Origin: Veillonella sp. VA139
GTDB taxonomy: Bacteria; Bacillota; Negativicutes; Veillonellales; Veillonellaceae
Assembly (NCBI RefSeq): GCF_003992005.1
Contig: NZ_RQVL01000001.1
Location: forward strand, 124,001 to 188,000
Length of the DNA stretch: 64,000 bases
Direction of reading: 5' to 3'
In this document: in pieces, positions 62,279 to 64,000 of the stretch
Numbering within the stretch: position 1 is the stretch's first letter
Layout: each line of letters starts with the position of its first letter
Position numbers and translations under genes: made by a program
Notes under the pieces: generated by a model
Told to the model about the DNA's origin: nothing
Databases searched by the model: none
Seen by the model: the letters and a program-made list of their open reading frames with translations, nothing else

Positions 62279-64000
62279 CTAGAAATGATAGGAATAGTTT
62301 ACATAGTAATTACGTGGTAAATCCCAGTATTCCCATTCGCCTTGAGAGATGACATTTTTACGATTTAACAAGTTATTTACATAGAATCCAATTGTTTGTG
62401 ACTCATTCGGGCTATAGTTTACATGGGCATTTATATTGATAAACTCTGGATTGCGTTGTTTGTCCCGATTATAGGCACGAACTCCCCAATAGGAAGCAGC
62501 TAATCCAGCTTGCCATTTATCTTTTTCATAATCTAACGCTAGATTTAACTCTAATTTAGGAGCTGTTTGTACCCAATCTTTTTTATTAACATCTTGTTTT
62601 TTAGGATTAGAATAGGATGCACCTAAGGTCATGATTATATCACTAGTTACATACGATTTATACTCTGCTTCAATCCCTGTATTGCGGAATTCTCCACCAT
62701 TGATACGAATAGTTTTACGATTTCCGTCTAGGGGATTCTCCGCCCAATCAAAGAAATTTTTAAATTTCATGTGATACAGACTAACACGCCAAGAATCTCT
62801 CTTATTAGCTTGTTTATACCCAATTTCATAATTCCAACCTTCTTCTGGTTTTAATTTGCCACCTGGTATTTTCATATACTCAGAAGGTTTAATTTTTTTA
62901 GGATCTGTTACCCATTTAAAAGCATCATGAATATTCGGCATTGTAAACGCTTTACCTATATTCGTATAGATGGATTTTGAACCATCAATCTTGTACAAGG
63001 TTTGCCATTGTGGTGTAAACACTTGTTGATCTTTAATCGGATCATTAATAACTTGGTATCGACCACCAATAGTAGTGCTGAAAGATGGAGTAATCTGGAA
63101 TTCATAATTACCATATAATGCTACAATATTACGTCCTGCTTTTACCATGTGATTCGCCTCTGATTTACCATGGTATGCTTCATGAATTGCCTGCACCCCT
63201 AACACTGCTTTATTTGTATCCTTATGCGCCTTCCAAGTATGCTGTGCCTCTACACCCACTTTATAAGCACCATAATTATAAGGACTTTGTACATACTGAG
63301 GCGTTTTCAAAGAATTACTTTCACCGATTAAACGACGTGTATTGAAAAATACACTAGCCTTAGTAATCTCATCATCATATACAATGGATCCATTATTTTT
63401 AATATCTCGATAATGCCAATATTTGGTTTCTGTTAAAGCTGATTTTTTCGCGGTCCATTTTGCCTTTGGTATGGTACTAATTTGTCCATATGTAGAATCG
63501 CTTTGTTGACGCATATAGTTAATTGTTACATAGTCATGAGGTTTCACATTCACTGCAATATTATGTGCATAGCCATTTTTTCGAGTATTATAATAGTCTT
63601 TTCCCGTTCTATCAGGAGATGTTCTAGCTTGTGCTCCATAATACTCTTTCGATGTAGAAATTTCAATTCTATCTGTGCCTACTGTTGTAGCATATTTTTT
63701 GTATCCTTCATTGCCGATACGTGTTTCAATAGTAGCATGGTTTTTAGTAGGTGCTTTTGTGATCACATTCACAACACCACCCAATGCTTCGGAACCATAT
63801 TGTGCAGACGCAGCACCACGAACGATTTCGATGCGTTCCACATTATCCATCATCAAGCCATTTAAACTATTTTTACCATCTAAATTGATAGGTGCACCAT
63901 TCACTAAAACCAAGGCACTCCTATCTAAGCCACGGATATTTGTACGACTTTCCATACCGCCAAACTCTAATCCTAACGGTCCATAACTAAAAGTTGTTAT
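62279..64000 (-). CDS. TonB-dependent outer-membrane receptor (5' end outside window)
   Basis: The frame stays open through the right edge, so at least the signal peptide and part of the plug are missing; the Met at 63953-63955 is internal. About 573 residues are visible. The plug shows [40 protein letters not shown] and VVNVITKAP. The barrel ends in a terminal Phe (YYVNYSYHF). A block resembling the FRAP/NPNL pair of haem receptors reads [11 protein letters not shown] and [16 protein letters not shown]. The ligand could be haem or a corrinoid; the position 10 bp before the CobN/HmuS-like gene favours haem (HmuR). TonB would come from the operon at 39.6-41.4 kb. Confidence 0.9.
   Translation of the reverse strand: MTTFSYGPLGLEFGGMESRTNIRGLDRSALVLVNGAPINLDGKNSLNGLMMDNVERIEIVRGAASAQYGSEALGGVVNVITKAPTKNHATIETRIGNEGYKKYATTVGTDRIEISTSKEYYGAQARTSPDRTGKDYYNTRKNGYAHNIAVNVKPHDYVTINYMRQQSDSTYGQISTIPKAKWTAKKSALTETKYWHYRDIKNNGSIVYDDEITKASVFFNTRRLIGESNSLKTPQYVQSPYNYGAYKVGVEAQHTWKAHKDTNKAVLGVQAIHEAYHGKSEANHMVKAGRNIVALYGNYEFQITPSFSTTIGGRYQVINDPIKDQQVFTPQWQTLYKIDGSKSIYTNIGKAFTMPNIHDAFKWVTDPKKIKPSEYMKIPGGKLKPEEGWNYEIGYKQANKRDSWRVSLYHMKFKNFFDWAENPLDGNRKTIRINGGEFRNTGIEAEYKSYVTSDIIMTLGASYSNPKKQDVNKKDWVQTAPKLELNLALDYEKDKWQAGLAASYWGVRAYNRDKQRNPEFININAHVNYSPNESQTIGFYVNNLLNRKNVISQGEWEYWDLPRNYYVNYSYHF

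Noticed and set aside
63953-63955. Start codon of the TonB receptor
   Set aside because: The frame continues open to the window edge and the plug domain would be cut in half, so this Met is internal.

Overview
The window looks like a chromosomal segment of a Negativicute, most probably Veillonella: a Firmicutes-lineage anaerobe with a true lipopolysaccharide outer membrane. Firmicute-type genes (rapZ-yvcK-whiA, a PyrR-style pyr leader, the YitT and DUF3084 families, the coproporphyrin haem branch) sit beside a complete set of lipid A, Kdo, Lpt and BamA genes. I saw no rRNA, tRNA, CRISPR array, insertion sequence or phage gene. Nearly everything lies on the minus strand; only two small genes at 27.2-28.3 kb are on plus.

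Layout. 1-3.4 kb: start of cobO, lepB, a yitT-family gene, an RNase H-fold nuclease-like gene and a DUF3084 gene. 3.5-27 kb: the outer-membrane supercluster, read leftward from a good promoter at about 27.05 kb. The first unit holds an unknown bitopic protein, bamA, a second beta-rich exported protein, three OmpH/Skp-like proteins, lpxD, an lpxL-like acyltransferase, lpxC, fabZ and lpxA. A second unit holds lpxI, lpxB, msbA, waaA, lpxK, kdsB, kdsA, kdsD, kdsC, another acyltransferase, lptC, lptA, lptB and lptG/F, and ends at a terminator. Together they make Kdo2-lipid A, flip it, carry it across the envelope and insert barrel proteins. 27.2-28.3 kb: DUF805 and SHOCT genes, ending at a bidirectional terminator. 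28.5-36.9 kb: pyrB-pyrC-carA-carB-pyrK-pyrD behind a PyrR-type attenuator.

37-42.7 kb: a flavodoxin, a HutW/ChuW-type radical SAM haem-opening enzyme with a histidine-rich tandem-repeat tail, TonB with a glycine linker, ExbD and ExbB behind a near-consensus Fur box, and an AraC regulator whose leader holds a terminator directly before the ribosome site. 42.8-48.3 kb: an unknown exported protein, whiA, yvcK, rapZ and a Cof-type phosphatase. 48.5-52.8 kb: hemE, hemH and a hemY-hemQ gene fusion (coproporphyrin branch of haem synthesis). 53-64 kb: a TonB-dependent receptor (cut by the window edge), a CobN-like chelatase, a periplasmic binding protein, permease and ATPase, then ChlI-like and ChlD-like AAA proteins. 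This order matches hmuRSTUV of Bacteroidota with the two AAA chelatase subunits added.

The most interesting theme is haem: one region seems to combine TonB-driven haem uptake, a candidate chelatase able to remove metal from haem, anaerobic ring opening, and haem synthesis, with histidine-rich low-complexity segments in two of the enzymes. All functional statements come from reading the sequence and family knowledge; no database search was run.
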